From NCBI RefSeq assembly GCF_030247195.1, contig NC_080671.1, forward strand, positions 207,291,456 through 207,355,455: a stretch of DNA of 64,000 nucleotides, given 5' to 3'. The first letter of the stretch is position 1, and every line of letters starts with the position of its first letter. The notes below the pieces were generated by a model that saw only the letters and a program-made list of their open reading frames with translations, did not search any database and had not been told where the DNA came from. This stretch comes from Topomyia yanbarensis. Lineage: Eukaryota; Arthropoda; Insecta; Diptera; Culicidae. Of this stretch, positions 23,164 to 32,940 are shown piece by piece. The position numbers and the translations under genes are program-made.

Positions 23164-24898
23164 CTTTTCAAAATAGAATAAATATTTAATATGGTTGCTA
23201 GCTATTACTAAGTATAATTGGAATATTAACTGGATTAAATCTTTTTATTATTATATTTTTATATTTATTGAAATATTTTCGTTCCACAGCACACTCTGCT
23301 GCCATGCGATTTTTAATAAATTTTTCAATATTATTAATTTATCCATTTTTCAATAATAGTGTATTCTTTTATTATTAATTTTAATTGCCCCAAATAATAA
23401 ATTATAGTGGTATCAAAACTTTATTGACTTCTAACAATCAATGAAAAACGAACCACCCTAATCTTGCTCACAGCGATATATTTCCAACGCATTATAGTCG
23501 ATTCAATTATATTTTAAATTTCCTATGAAGTGTTTTCTAACAAAACCTTATAATAAATATTTTGCTAATCATAATTAAGCCACCCTGATGTTCTAACGTA
23601 AGCTTGACTATGGTCATGGCTGGCTAAATAAACTACATCATAGCTGCACGTGATTCATAAAGTAATAAGTCACTTTGCGCAAAGCAACGGGTGACATAAT
23701 ATAGTTAGCATATAACAGTGTTTTTACCCACAGGTAAACACCGTATTCCAATGGCCTACATGGTTTTAAGTTATTATTTTCGCGGTCAAGTTATTGAAAC
23801 CTGACCTTCAATTTTCGACGCTTGCATTTGCTCGAACCTGACATTTAATTCGTTCTTCCCACTGTTTTGCGCTATGTAGTTCGTTCTGCCGTTGTTTATT
23901 CAAACAGCTGTGCTGCATAGCGGAGCGAAGAAAAAAAAATGCTGACCCAAAATTTTGTTCATGTGCGGGTCAATTGTGTTTATTTTTAATTTTTTTTTGT
24001 TTCTTTTTATGGCAACCTATAGCATTTCGCAGTCGTGCTTTTTATGAAGCTTGCTCTCTTGGTAGGAGACTGGTAAGAATCGCTCGAAAGTGTTAAAAAA
24101 ACAGCTGCAATGCAACTTTGGAATGTGAACTGTACCTAGCAGTACCCAGATTGGGACCAAATCTATATTGATAATGTGAAACTCAGTCGAAGCTCGTACG
24201 CTTCTGTTTATTTATTAATTTGATAAAAGCAAACACAAACACATATCGTGCTGTGTGCTTTCCCATTTTTAAATTGATTCGTCAGAGGCTTGTTCTGAGC
24301 GATACTAACAATGTATGTTTCCCTGGTATTGGGTGATGATTAATTCTTATTAATTTTCGAACTTTCTGTGTTTTCGAATGACCGACTTAGTACCCTCCGG
24401 CTTTATGCCAGGAGGTCGGGTTGCATTATATGCTTTTTTTTGTGCGAGGCGGTTTTCATATTGAATGAAACGTTGGACAGCTACTTTTGCGTGTCACTTA
24501 CAATGTGCTGCTCCGGGTCATGATACCCTGGTAGCGCTTTCAGTGGATCTTTAACCAGTGATCCTTATATCCTTAAGGATGGTTGGTATTAACAAAAAGA
24601 TTGACCTGATAGCTTGGACTCGCCATTTCTATCGGTCTGTTAGTGTTAGTATAAAAAAAATTGTCATCGAGTTAGTGATTATTTGCTTGAATAATTACTT
24701 TAAACCCCGTATAGCACCCCTATCCTATTTGTATTGAACTGACACAGGTCAACATCTCGGCGGGCGCACAATTCATGAGCCCCACTGACAGTTCAAATTG
24801 TTCCGCTTGTCTCGCTCAAGGCCCGATTTTTGCTAGCCAGATTCCGAGCCGTATGACTCAATTTTATTAGATATTTGGTAAAAAGCGAGAATATTGGA

Positions 24899-25228
24899 TA
24901 CACACCTAGAAAAAATAGTGTAAATTTACGTCTCCTGACCCTGACATATACGAGCATCAAAAATGACTTAGTCCCACGTTTGATTCCAATTTTACATGAC
25001 GCTTAACTTCGTAAATCATGTAATTCTACTCCACATACAGCGTTTGTTCTGAATGGTAGGAAGTGTAACCCTATGTCATTGCGCATGTAAAGCATATGTT
25101 TCATGCAAAATTAAACGGAACACGGCAATGTTCCATCATTTCGTCAATTACGGTTCGTTGAATTGTGTCATGTTTGCAAACACGTCAACGATAAAATTCA
25201 GATTCTTTTTTTTTCTTTTTGGTGTGTA
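24899..25228. mobile_element. MITE, 330 bp, TA-flanked
   Basis: The left end tacacacctagaaaaaa and the right end ctttttggtgtgta are inverted repeats over roughly 15 bp. Outermost TA dinucleotides fit a Tc1/mariner-type target duplication. Non-coding. It sits in the retrotransposon leader, next to a splice-donor-like site. Confidence 0.6.
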
Positions 25229-25860
25229 GCTAATTGAAGAAATAAAGTAAAAATGGTTCACTTACCTGAATTGCACCCTTTTTCGTCTGTTATGTTTCCG
25301 TGTTATTCACTTTTGTAATTGGTTTTATTCGATAAAAATTGATTACTTCTCTTCTTTCAACTTTTTTTTTTCGAACAAGATTATCACTCGCGCTTGAAAC
25401 TAGTCATTTGATTCCGACGATAGCTCGCATTGCTCGCTTATGGCTCCGTTTGCCTTTTCACTCTGCGCGCAATTTTTTCTTCAACCCACCAACGCTTGTC
25501 TCGATGTGTTTAAGTCTTTGACGATAGCAGTCGTTAAAATTTAAAACTCGTAGCAAGCGCATATGTATTTGTAGAGATCGTTGACGCACTCTGTCAAAGT
25601 TTTGCATTTGCACTGCATCGATCAGATATGCTGAGTGTTTGCCTTTTTCCACATTTAAACTATCGCATTTTTCGTGGTTTGTTATTTTTCTTCAGTTTTC
25701 CCCATAAAATTCGGCAGACAGGTGGAGAATTTTTTTCTTCACATTCAATATTAACACAATCAAAAATCGCCGAATTTCTGCTTTTCACGAATCTAGTCGA
25801 GGTGACTGCACTTATGGTCAAGGTTTTTGGCGTTTCCTAGCCTTTCACTTTTGCGGCTTT

Positions 25861-25878
25861 AAGTTTCCGCTGTCACCA
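25861..25878 (-). other. Candidate primer-binding site
   Basis: Three bases inside the 5' LTR, the minus strand reads tggtgacagcggaaac. TGG at this place complements a tRNA CCA end. I cannot name the tRNA with confidence. Confidence 0.55.
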
Positions 25879-25881
25879 GAA

Positions 25882-26649
25882 TGCGCCGCCGGTGGCCACT
25901 GGTTTTGTATGACGGGAGCAGGGTGGATTTTTCTTACAGATTTGCCTTACCGGACTCGGTCAAACGTAAGCTATTTCGTTTTCTTTTGCACAAATATCGC
26001 ACAGGAAAGGCACTAAGTTTCACTACCTTTATTTGTTTTGCGATACACCTTCAGGCACATACATACATGTTCACATACGGTCGAATTTTCCGCTTAATTT
26101 AAATCACTAATTTTTTGATAGGAAGAGACTTCAGACTGAATTTTCTCAGCCGCCGAACCCGGTCAGGTGGTTCTCAACTATCGACTAACTTTTCTCAAGA
26201 CTGCACGACGCACCCCGGTTTTCGCGTGCTAACTCTAACTGACTTATATCGACTGACCTCTTCCAATCTGACGCAAAAGACTTTTATCATTTCGTCGGTG
26301 TAGACTTCTCTCTGAGAGAGTCTCAGACCTAAACAAAACATTCTTTCCACGCTCGCGAGAGTAAAGACCCCGGTGGATGAATCAGTAGTTCACTATGACT
26401 CATACTCGGAAGCCTTTACTTTGTACAAAAGCGTCGCCGTCTGTTGCTAGCAGCAACAAACTGTGTTTAATTAAACAAAGTGTGTATTCGTTTTCCGTAA
26501 GCATATGGCTTGGAAAGCGCGAGTGCATCAAAATATCAGCTTAGCTTAAGGCTGTAGCTGGTGATGTAACCCAGGAAATTAGCTTCCATGGTGCACCACT
26601 TGGAGAAATTTTCCAGGGTTGATGCTGGCCGAAAACTATGGGCGCTGCA
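25882..26649 (-). repeat. 5' LTR (768 bp)
   Basis: Partner of 9,008-9,775, with identical length and TG...CA ends. It would carry the promoter and the polyadenylation signals of the element. It is followed outside by the CTTG duplication. Confidence 0.92.
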
Positions 26650-26653
26650 CTTG
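26650..26653. repeat. Target-site duplication, right copy (CTTG)
   Basis: Matches 9,004-9,007. Together the two copies place the insertion inside an arginine-glutamine-valine stretch of the non-LTR RT. Confidence 0.85.
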
Positions 26654-28138
26654 TCTCCAGTCACGCGGGACAATATTCTGCTCAAGAAACTTGTTGAATA
26701 AATTCAACAAGCGTCTTTTTGCTAGGTCAGGCAGATTCTTCACCAAGTTGAATTTAATTCTGTCTGGACCCGGAGCATTATTGTTGCATGAGAGGAGTAC
26801 AATTGAAAATTCCATAATTGTCAAAGGCGAATCTATGGAATCGTTACTTGTAGGAGCATCGCGAATGATTTTCTGCACAGGAGCAGAATCTGGACAAACT
26901 TTCTTGGCAATATTAAATATCCAGCGATTCGAAAAATCTTCGCTTTCATTAGTTACGTTTCGATTCCTCATTCTTCTGGCTGTATTCCAAAGAGTACTCA
27001 TTGATGTTTCTCTTGACAAGCAATCAACGAAGCGTCTCCAATAACTAGACTTTTTGACACGACGGAGACTGTCAAATTTGTTTTGCAAAATCGAATAATT
27101 TTCAAAGTTCGCACGTGTACACCCTTTCCGTTTCATAATTTCTTTGTAAGCAACTTTTTTAGCTTCATATGCATCCGAGCACTCTTTGTCCCACCAGGGA
27201 TTAGGAGGCCGGCTATTCATTGTCATGCCAGGATTGCATTTCGTTTGGGTTTGTTCTGCTACTTCACTAATCAAACCCGCTAGAAATTCATATTCTTCGG
27301 TAGGTGGTAGCTCTTCCGTCGAAACAAGAGAAGTGGAAATTAAAGATTGGTATTTTTTCCAATCAATATTTCGTGTCAAGTCATAAGGGGCATTGATTGA
27401 ATTCGTGAGGCCTAATTCACTGTTAATTGAAATAACGACTGGCAAATGATCGCTACCGTGAGGATCAGGTACAACCTTTCACGTGCAACCTAACCGAAGT
27501 GATGTCGAGCATAGAGATAGATCTAATGCACTTGGTCGTGCGGGTGGTCTGGGGATGCGTGTCATTTCGCTTGTATTTAAAACTGTCATATTGAGCTCGT
27601 CACAAACATTGTGTATCAAAGAGGATCGATTATCATTGAAGAGGGAACCCCACAATACTCCGTGAGAGTTGAATTCTCCCAGTATCAGCCGCGGAGCAGC
27701 CATGGATTCCACTACCTCGAAAATCTGACGTTGTCTAATTTGAGCATTGGGAGGTATATATATAGAAGCGATAGACATGTCTTTGCCTTTAATGTTCGTT
27801 TGGACAGCTACAGCCTCAATGCCCGCAAACAAGGGGATGTTAATTCTACAGAAAGAATAGCACTTTTTAATTCCTAGAAGCACTCCTCCATACGGGGTGT
27901 CTCGGTCTAGGCGGATAATGTTGAAATCATTCATGTTGAAATTAATGTTTAAGGTAAGCCATGTTTCACATAAAGCAAAAGCATCGCATTTCAAATTATG
28001 CAGCAAAATTTTTAAGGAATCAATTTTTGGTATGATACTTCGGCAATTCCACTGTAAAACAGTGATGGAGTCTTTCACCTTAGGAGTTGAATGAACCATT
28101 GAAAGATATAATTGCTGCAAGGATGGGCCCTTGAGCAA
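26654..28138 (-). pseudogene. Non-LTR ORF2, 5' part: endonuclease and RT start
   Basis: It begins at an ATG overlapping the end of ORF1 by about 60 nt. The apurinic-type endonuclease domain spans about residues 20-215 (LQWNCRSI, ETWL, YIPP, LGEFNSHG, SALDL). The family's GDFN reads GEFN here, a change at a catalytic acid. An in-frame TGA at 27,479-27,481 then interrupts just before the SDH motif (PHGSDHLPV). The following 269 codons hold the RT N-terminal region up to APGPDRIKFNLV and DWRQ, where the LTR element cuts in. Target nicking and reverse transcription would be its roles. Confidence 0.92.
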
Positions 28139-29419
28139 TCAGCTGCTCTAAAAATGTTCTAATTGTTGGGAGGAAAGCTGAAAGTGTACTCTTTGGTGGT
28201 TCAGAAATATTGAATGCTTTAAAAATCCAATCAACAATTTCAGAAAATTTCAATAAACCTGTCCCCGGTTGAGGCTCGGAGGAAGTTGAAGTTTTATTAT
28301 TTCCAGTAATGGTGTTCTGTTTGGATTGTACATTACCAAAACCGGGAGGGACTGGCTTCGGTATTGCATCGGAATTCTTTAGCTTTGGCCGCAATTTATT
28401 TATTGGAGGAGAAATTTTAAGGCCCTTGCTTGGCAGTTTGGGAAAAGAGGATTGTTTTCTTTTCCTGGATCCTCTAGGTAAAACAAATGATGTACCTTCG
28501 GACGCTTCGTCAGAGTCAGACTCTTTCGGCAATAGAATAGCGTATCTGTTTTCTGGGACCGTGGGTTCAGGAGTAGCATTTTTCAGTATTTCTGCATAAG
28601 AGCGCTTAGACCTCTCCTTCAAGGATCGTTTAATTTTATCCTCTCGCAATTTATATATGGGACATGCAAGGAGCTCGTGTGAATTTTCTCCGCAATGTAA
28701 ACATTTTTCTAAGTTTTTATTGCATGTATCCTCTTGGTGAGGCCCCCACATTTGCCACGCCGTATCTTATTGGAACAGTAAGTGGCTGTGTGGCCAAGCT
28801 GTTTACAATTGAGGCAATTCATCACACGAGGGATGAAAAGGCGAACGGGGAGACGAATTTTATTAATTAGAACATGGCAAGGCAAAGCAGACCTAGCGAA
28901 AGTTACACGAAATGAATAGAAGGGTCGGTAAACTTTTTGCTCTTCTTCAAGTGATACTGAGTACAATTGCTTACAATCGAGTATTTTAACTGTATTGAGC
29001 AGGGTGTTCTTGAAACAACCAACACCATGCTTAAGTATATCCTCGGCAGTGAGGCTGGGTTCGGAGATGACTCCATCGCATTCTATATCGCGCGAAAGTA
29101 TATAAACTTTATATTCACGCGTGAAGAGTTCGCAGGCTACTATTTCGTTAGCTTGTCTAATGTTATCAATGCTAACTCGAAGTTTGTCTTTATTTACTTT
29201 GACGATCTCTGTTACAGCAGAAAATCGTGAAGTCAGATCCCGTGCAATTTGCACAAGGTTTAATGGCTTTCCTTTCCGCCTGAAGAAAACCTGCCAAGGT
29301 CCAGAAGACCCTTGAGGGTATAGTTTTATTCTAGGGGGAGTTGAGAGAGGGGGATCAGAAGAATTTTGCTCTTGTGAAATGGAGGATTCCATCTCACTAT
29401 CCTCCATCTCGCCTACCAT
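28080..29419 (-). pseudogene. Non-LTR ORF1 (gag-like, zinc knuckles)
   Basis: Two overlapping frames: 28,709-29,419 (236 codons) and 28,080-28,751 (223 codons), offset by one base in a run of Gs near 28,750, consistent with a single-base loss. Cysteine clusters are CLNCKQLGHTATYC at the end of the first, an interrupted CGG...DTC at the break, and CLHCGENSHELLAC in the second. This makes three CCHC-type knuckles, as in I-like elements. The N-terminus is acidic and serine-rich. The protein would bind element RNA. Its end overlaps the ORF2 start. Confidence 0.88.
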
Positions 29420-29574
29420 ACACAGTAAGTTAATTAAATACTAACACTAGCAAAATTATATTAAAATCTACCTGTCCTTCGAAGAATTGCAGATTTTTGA
29501 TTTTTTCAATAGTTAGAGGTACCAAATCATCGCGGCAATATGCAGTAACGAATCGAGGATAAAAAAGGAAGCAT
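29420..29574. other. Probable 5' region of the non-LTR element
   Basis: A short AT-rich stretch between ORF1 and the dispersed repeat. The exact 5' end of the element is not visible. Confidence 0.35.
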
Positions 29575-30134
29575 TCCAGCATATAAAATTTTTTGACGAG
29601 AAAGGTCTATTAGTTAATCCAGAGAAACTCAAAAATACTCATTATAAGAAAATTGAATAACTTTCACAATTTACATCCGATTTAAACTCATAACTCATTT
29701 TCATTGGATATTAGCAGGCTATAAGTGTCACTAAAAATATAATTTTTAAAAATGCTTAATTTTGCCCAAAATCTTGGCCAAACGCTTAATTTTCTTTAAA
29801 AAATTAGGAAAAATTAAGAAAAAATTCAACAAACTCGTAAGTAACATCAGAACCATTAGTCGCATCAAAACAAAATGTTCGGACGACCGACAGTATATGC
29901 ATTTAACTTTATTTTAATATAATTATATTTCATGTTGTTGCGCTATTACCGAAGATGTACGGATTTTACTAAATGTACTTTTTTCTTTAAAGGCGAAATT
30001 CACTTTTTCACTCTAATTCGAAAACTGTTCTACTGTAAATTTTTTGGATATCATTTTCGAATTCAGCACACAATTTTGCATCGAAAATAGAGGTCAGCTT
30101 TTGGAGCTCAGATTTTTATTTTGTAAACTAGTGT
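29575..30134. repeat. Dispersed repeat, inverted partner at 273-790
   Basis: This is the reverse complement of the stretch near the window start, ending in gtaaactagtgt. It is not part of the non-LTR element, since its partner lies outside it. Confidence 0.75.
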
Positions 30135-30429
30135 AATTAGTAAAAGTTGATTACAGTGAGTATTACATGAGGAATGAATTATGCCATTATTGCAAATGTT
30201 TTCAGAAATCCACATTGAGACTTTTCTAAAAATGTTTTGCGTTTACTTTCGTTTTGTTCGCACTTGAGCGTTTTTCCATATAGCGATATATCGACGAAAT
30301 GCTAGACAATACTGAGCTTATAATGATGGTGTAAGGCGAGTAATGAATTCCATAAGTGTCATTATTTTCCGAAAAGAAATGTACAGCAACAAAACCATAA
30401 GTTTCACTGTGATAGTATACTAATTTTAC

Positions 30430-30575
30430 AATAGTTACCGTAAAGCCTCTACGCGTTGTTGTTGTTGCGTTGTGTTGTGACGATGATTTTGGCGGATTGC
30501 ACACTGACTTCATCATGTTTGACTGCTGATTATCTAATAAGTGTTGCTTAGGAATAGTTACCGTAAAGCCTCTAG
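30430..30575. repeat. 24-bp direct repeat, 122 bp apart
   Basis: The phrase aatagttaccgtaaagcctc occurs at about 30,431 and again at about 30,553. The enclosed sequence has a run of gttgttgttgcg. It may mark a small local duplication. Confidence 0.6.
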
Positions 30576-31530
30576 CTCAAAAAGTACACTTTGTATTTCA
30601 ACTCTATTGATTTCATTAGAAAGGTGAGAATATTTCATATTAAAGAATATTTCATAATAAATCAGATATTCAGTTTAAGCTACATTTGAGAAATTAAGTA
30701 TTTTAAAGTAAGTTTTTTATCGAGTTTTCGTCTATTTCTCGAAAACTTAAATAGTTAACAACTTTATTTTAATATTTCGGATTGTTCGCATGAAAAAGCT
30801 GGATAATTTGTTCTTTGACGTCATACACCTATCTCTTCTTGTTGCTACGTGTTTGGGTTATTGAACTTGGACATTTTTATTTTATTTTCTTATATACTAA
30901 CTATACATAAAAAAGTATTCCACTTATCATATGTAGTACTACGATATGAATGTAAATAATATCGGGCGGCCCCTCGAATAACTGGTCCGCTCATCATGGG
31001 TAAAAGCTTCAGTAATTTCTCCCGAAATGTGAATGAGAGTGAGTGGTTGGTTGGAGTTCCTTCGAATGAACTGTCAGATGAGTGGTTGCTCACCCACCGG
31101 ATCCAGTCGTGGTTGCAGCCGAGTTACTTTTGGCGGGTGGTCGCGACGCAGGCGTCGCCCCGCTTTTGAGATAACCCTTTCTGCGACCTTTAACCGCAGA
31201 ATAAGCTATAGTGGAGGGGAAACTATTTGTCTCTGGGTTTTGAAAGCCATTCGGCAGCACCCGAGATTTGGTGGTAGAGGATCGAGGTCTGGGGATATTC
31301 AAAAGAAATTGAAGCCGTATACAAAAAGGCTTCGGGGAAACTTGCGTAATTTCGTGAACGATTGCGTAGTTCCGGTCACGAAGATCTGACTCATGCTTTA
31401 AACTGAGGACTCCAAAGATCTGATTTTTCACTTTGTTCTGGATCGTGGAAGAGGCAGGAGTGGTTTTAGTTTTTTTCTCGCGCCTCGGTGTGGTTTTATA
31501 GGTAAAGATAAAAATCGTGAGATTCTCTAT
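30576..31530. other. No recognisable gene
   Basis: AT-rich to 30,960, then GC-richer to 31,440 with overlapping open frames of about 115 codons on both strands. No domain is recognised; the strand cannot be decided. Confidence 0.35.
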
Positions 31531-31533
31531 ATA

Positions 31534-31542
31534 AGTTTTGCC
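31534..31542 (+). promoter_or_regulatory. TATA-box-like site
   Basis: The plus strand reads tctctatataagttttg here. It precedes a GC-richer stretch with splice-like signals, so it is a candidate core promoter; sequence alone cannot show use. Confidence 0.35.
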
Positions 31543-31564
31543 AGTAATTAGTTTTCCCTTCCCA

Positions 31565-32040
31565 GTTCTAACTCGTACAAGTTAAGTGGCTTCCCGCATA
31601 TCGAAGCAGTAGTTTAGAGTCGGTATTCCCGAATTAAGGTAAGGTGCAAATGGTGGCCAGTGCAGTGCGTGCCCTAATTCCAACTTGTCGTTGGATGCGT
31701 GTTTTTCGTGCAGGTTTGAAGCTGCAGCATCCCGTCACACCGATCATCATCCGTCATCAACCGCTTCTGACCCCGCCATCTAACTACAAAGTTCCCGGTG
31801 AACCATCCGGAAGAGCGACGACCGTCAAATTCACGCTAGCTAGGGAGCAGCGTCGTTGCCAGCATACGTCCAGTTGCTGGGCACCGACTATCGATCAACC
31901 CACGGGGGAAGCATGTAATGCAGTGACCCCCATCAGGTCAGACTCTGCCAGCAAACGACCGGGTAAATCGTTTGTGGCAACCGGATCAGCATCTCCAGCG
32001 GACTGGATCTTCGAGCGACCCACGTAAATCCATGGTAGTG
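31565..32040 (+). other. Candidate transcription unit with small intron, product unknown
   Basis: Downstream of the TATA-like site are a donor-like aaggtaagg at about 31,637 and an acceptor-like tttttcgtgcag at about 31,713. A GC-rich stretch then ends at a donor-like gtgtgagt near 32,039. A 127-codon plus frame (31,644-32,027) spans the presumed intron and matches nothing I know. It could be an untranslated leader of an unseen gene or of a retroelement. Confidence 0.3.
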
Positions 32041-32094
32041 TGAGTACTCATTTCCTTTTTTGACATGTGCATGATCAATTTTGTTTAAACCCGC

Positions 32095-32177
32095 AAATGC
32101 CGGTTCAGTGAGCTAAGTGACAGCGTTTTCGTGACAAGCTCAAAAAGCCCGGGTTCGAAACCCGATTATCAATTTTT
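32095..32177 (+). ncRNA. tRNA-like Pol III module 1 (SINE head or tRNA relic)
   Basis: A B-box-like ggttcgaaacc at 32,152-32,162 sits in a perfect T-arm-like hairpin (cgggttcgaaacccg). An A-box-like gagctaagtgac lies about 40 bp upstream. A run of seven Ts at 32,172-32,179, a Pol III stop signal, follows. The acceptor stem is poor, so it is tRNA-derived rather than a working tRNA. Confidence 0.5.
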
Positions 32178-32364
32178 TTGTTCGGCGGTTTTATTTTTCC
32201 CACCCCGTGAAAATCCTAGGTCAGCGATGAAATCGCTGTGTTACACGTAAACACGCCGACTGTATATGCACGCACCGTAAGTTGAGCCACTCATTTTCGG
32301 ATGAACACCACGTTAGTTAGTTAGATTTTTGATATGCTTTGGGAAGGGAGAGAGCCAGGATAGG

Positions 32365-32460
32365 CAGTGACCATGTTGGTTAGCGCGCTGCGAGGAAATT
32401 AGCTAGCAAGTTGGAAGGCCTGGGTTCGAGACCCGAAATGTGAAATAAATATTTTTTTGT
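32365..32460 (+). ncRNA. tRNA-like Pol III module 2 (SINE head or tRNA relic)
   Basis: The A-box-like ggttagcgcgctgc lies near 32,378 and the B-box-like ggttcgagacc at 32,423-32,433, with a T-arm-like hairpin tgggttcgagaccc(g). It ends before seven Ts at about 32,452. It resembles module 1 in layout but not closely in sequence, 270 bp away. Confidence 0.5.
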
Positions 32461-32679
32461 AAGCGAATTATGAGTTGAAGTGATTAAACAGTTTTTTTTT
32501 ACAGTAAACTATTTTTTGGTATTTTCTGGTGTAGGTAGTTTCACGATTTTCGGTCGTTTCCGTTTTTAGCGAACAGAGTTGACTCCTTTTTCCTTCGACT
32601 CTACCTTTCCTAAATCGGCCACGATTGGGGACCTTGTGTTTGAGTAGATCTTTGCCCGTGATGATAAAAAGCGTTAGAG

Positions 32680-32940
32680 CTAATCAATTATACCGGTCTG
32701 AGGCCTTCTTTGTATACTGTTGTTGATTTCTAGCGAATGTTTTAGACTGGTAATCAAGGTACCTGAGTCCAGTTGGACCATTCTGGAGCCAGAACTCAGA
32801 AACAAATGGTACCCGCCCGTAGGAGGGGTCTCAATAGCTGGGCAAACCGAACAAGGCGAATGGTCTCCTTCGGGGGTGCGCTGAAGCCATCCGTTAGATA
32901 TTGATTTAGGCTCCGGCTCCAACTGTCTCGGGTTGCACAT
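32680..32940 (-). other. Unassigned open frame, 86 codons
   Basis: It starts MCNPRQLEPEPKS with TPEGDHSPCSVCPAIETPPTGG in the middle. Composition is protein-like and GC-richer than its flanks. No domain, partner or splice pattern is evident. It may be a repeat-derived leader or a gene fragment. Confidence 0.3.

Larger units (their letters stand above)
23164..25881 (-). other. Leader region of the LTR element
   Basis: This 2.7-kb stretch between gag and the 5' LTR has no convincing open frame. It contains a MITE (24,899-25,228). The minus-strand caggtaagtg at 25,259-25,268 is a splice-donor-like site, and a hairpin cctcc-ggctttatgcc-aggagg lies near 24,397. No second LTR pair was found, which argues that the 768-bp LTRs belong to this gypsy element. 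Confidence 0.55.
9008..26649 (-). mobile_element. Ty3/gypsy LTR retrotransposon, 17.6 kb, defective
   Basis: The element is bounded by two 768-bp direct LTRs beginning TG and ending CA, with CTTG duplicated outside. On the minus strand the order is 5' LTR, primer-site candidate, leader of about 2.7 kb, gag, protease, RT, RNase H, integrase, long 3' non-coding region, purine tract and 3' LTR. The LTRs differ at roughly seven positions by eye, so insertion is recent. Two tandem duplications add about 4.9 kb; without them the element would be about 12.8 kb, still long for gypsy. gag has two nonsense codons and pol several +1 shifts, so this copy cannot encode its own proteins and was probably mobilised in trans. 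No envelope gene is evident. Confidence 0.88.
6540..29450 (-). mobile_element. I/LOA-like non-LTR retrotransposon, split by an LTR element
   Basis: A minus-strand non-LTR element comprises ORF1 (28,080-29,419), ORF2 first part (26,654-28,138), the inserted LTR element (9,008-26,649), ORF2 second part (6,761-9,007) and an AT-rich 3' region of about 220 bp. If the insert and one copy of the 4-bp duplication are discounted, the ORF2 parts total 3,732 nt, a multiple of three, and lie in one frame. ORF1 with zinc knuckles, plus endonuclease, RT and RNase H in ORF2, is the layout of the I and LOA clades. The outer limits are approximate; no target duplication of this element itself was found. Confidence 0.85.

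Noticed and set aside
23395..23420. tggtatcaaaac as a plant-copia-like primer-binding site
   Set aside because: It lies on the plus strand, opposite to the surrounding minus-strand gag-pol, with no LTR next to it.
9776..25881. A separate gypsy element with its own LTRs nested inside a different LTR element
   Set aside because: No second LTR pair was found by eye in 9,776-11,068 versus 23,164-25,881, although the element is young enough that LTRs should be obvious. A single element is simpler.
32365..32440. A functional tRNA gene
   Set aside because: A and B boxes and the T arm are good, but I could not form a seven-base acceptor stem or a convincing anticodon arm.
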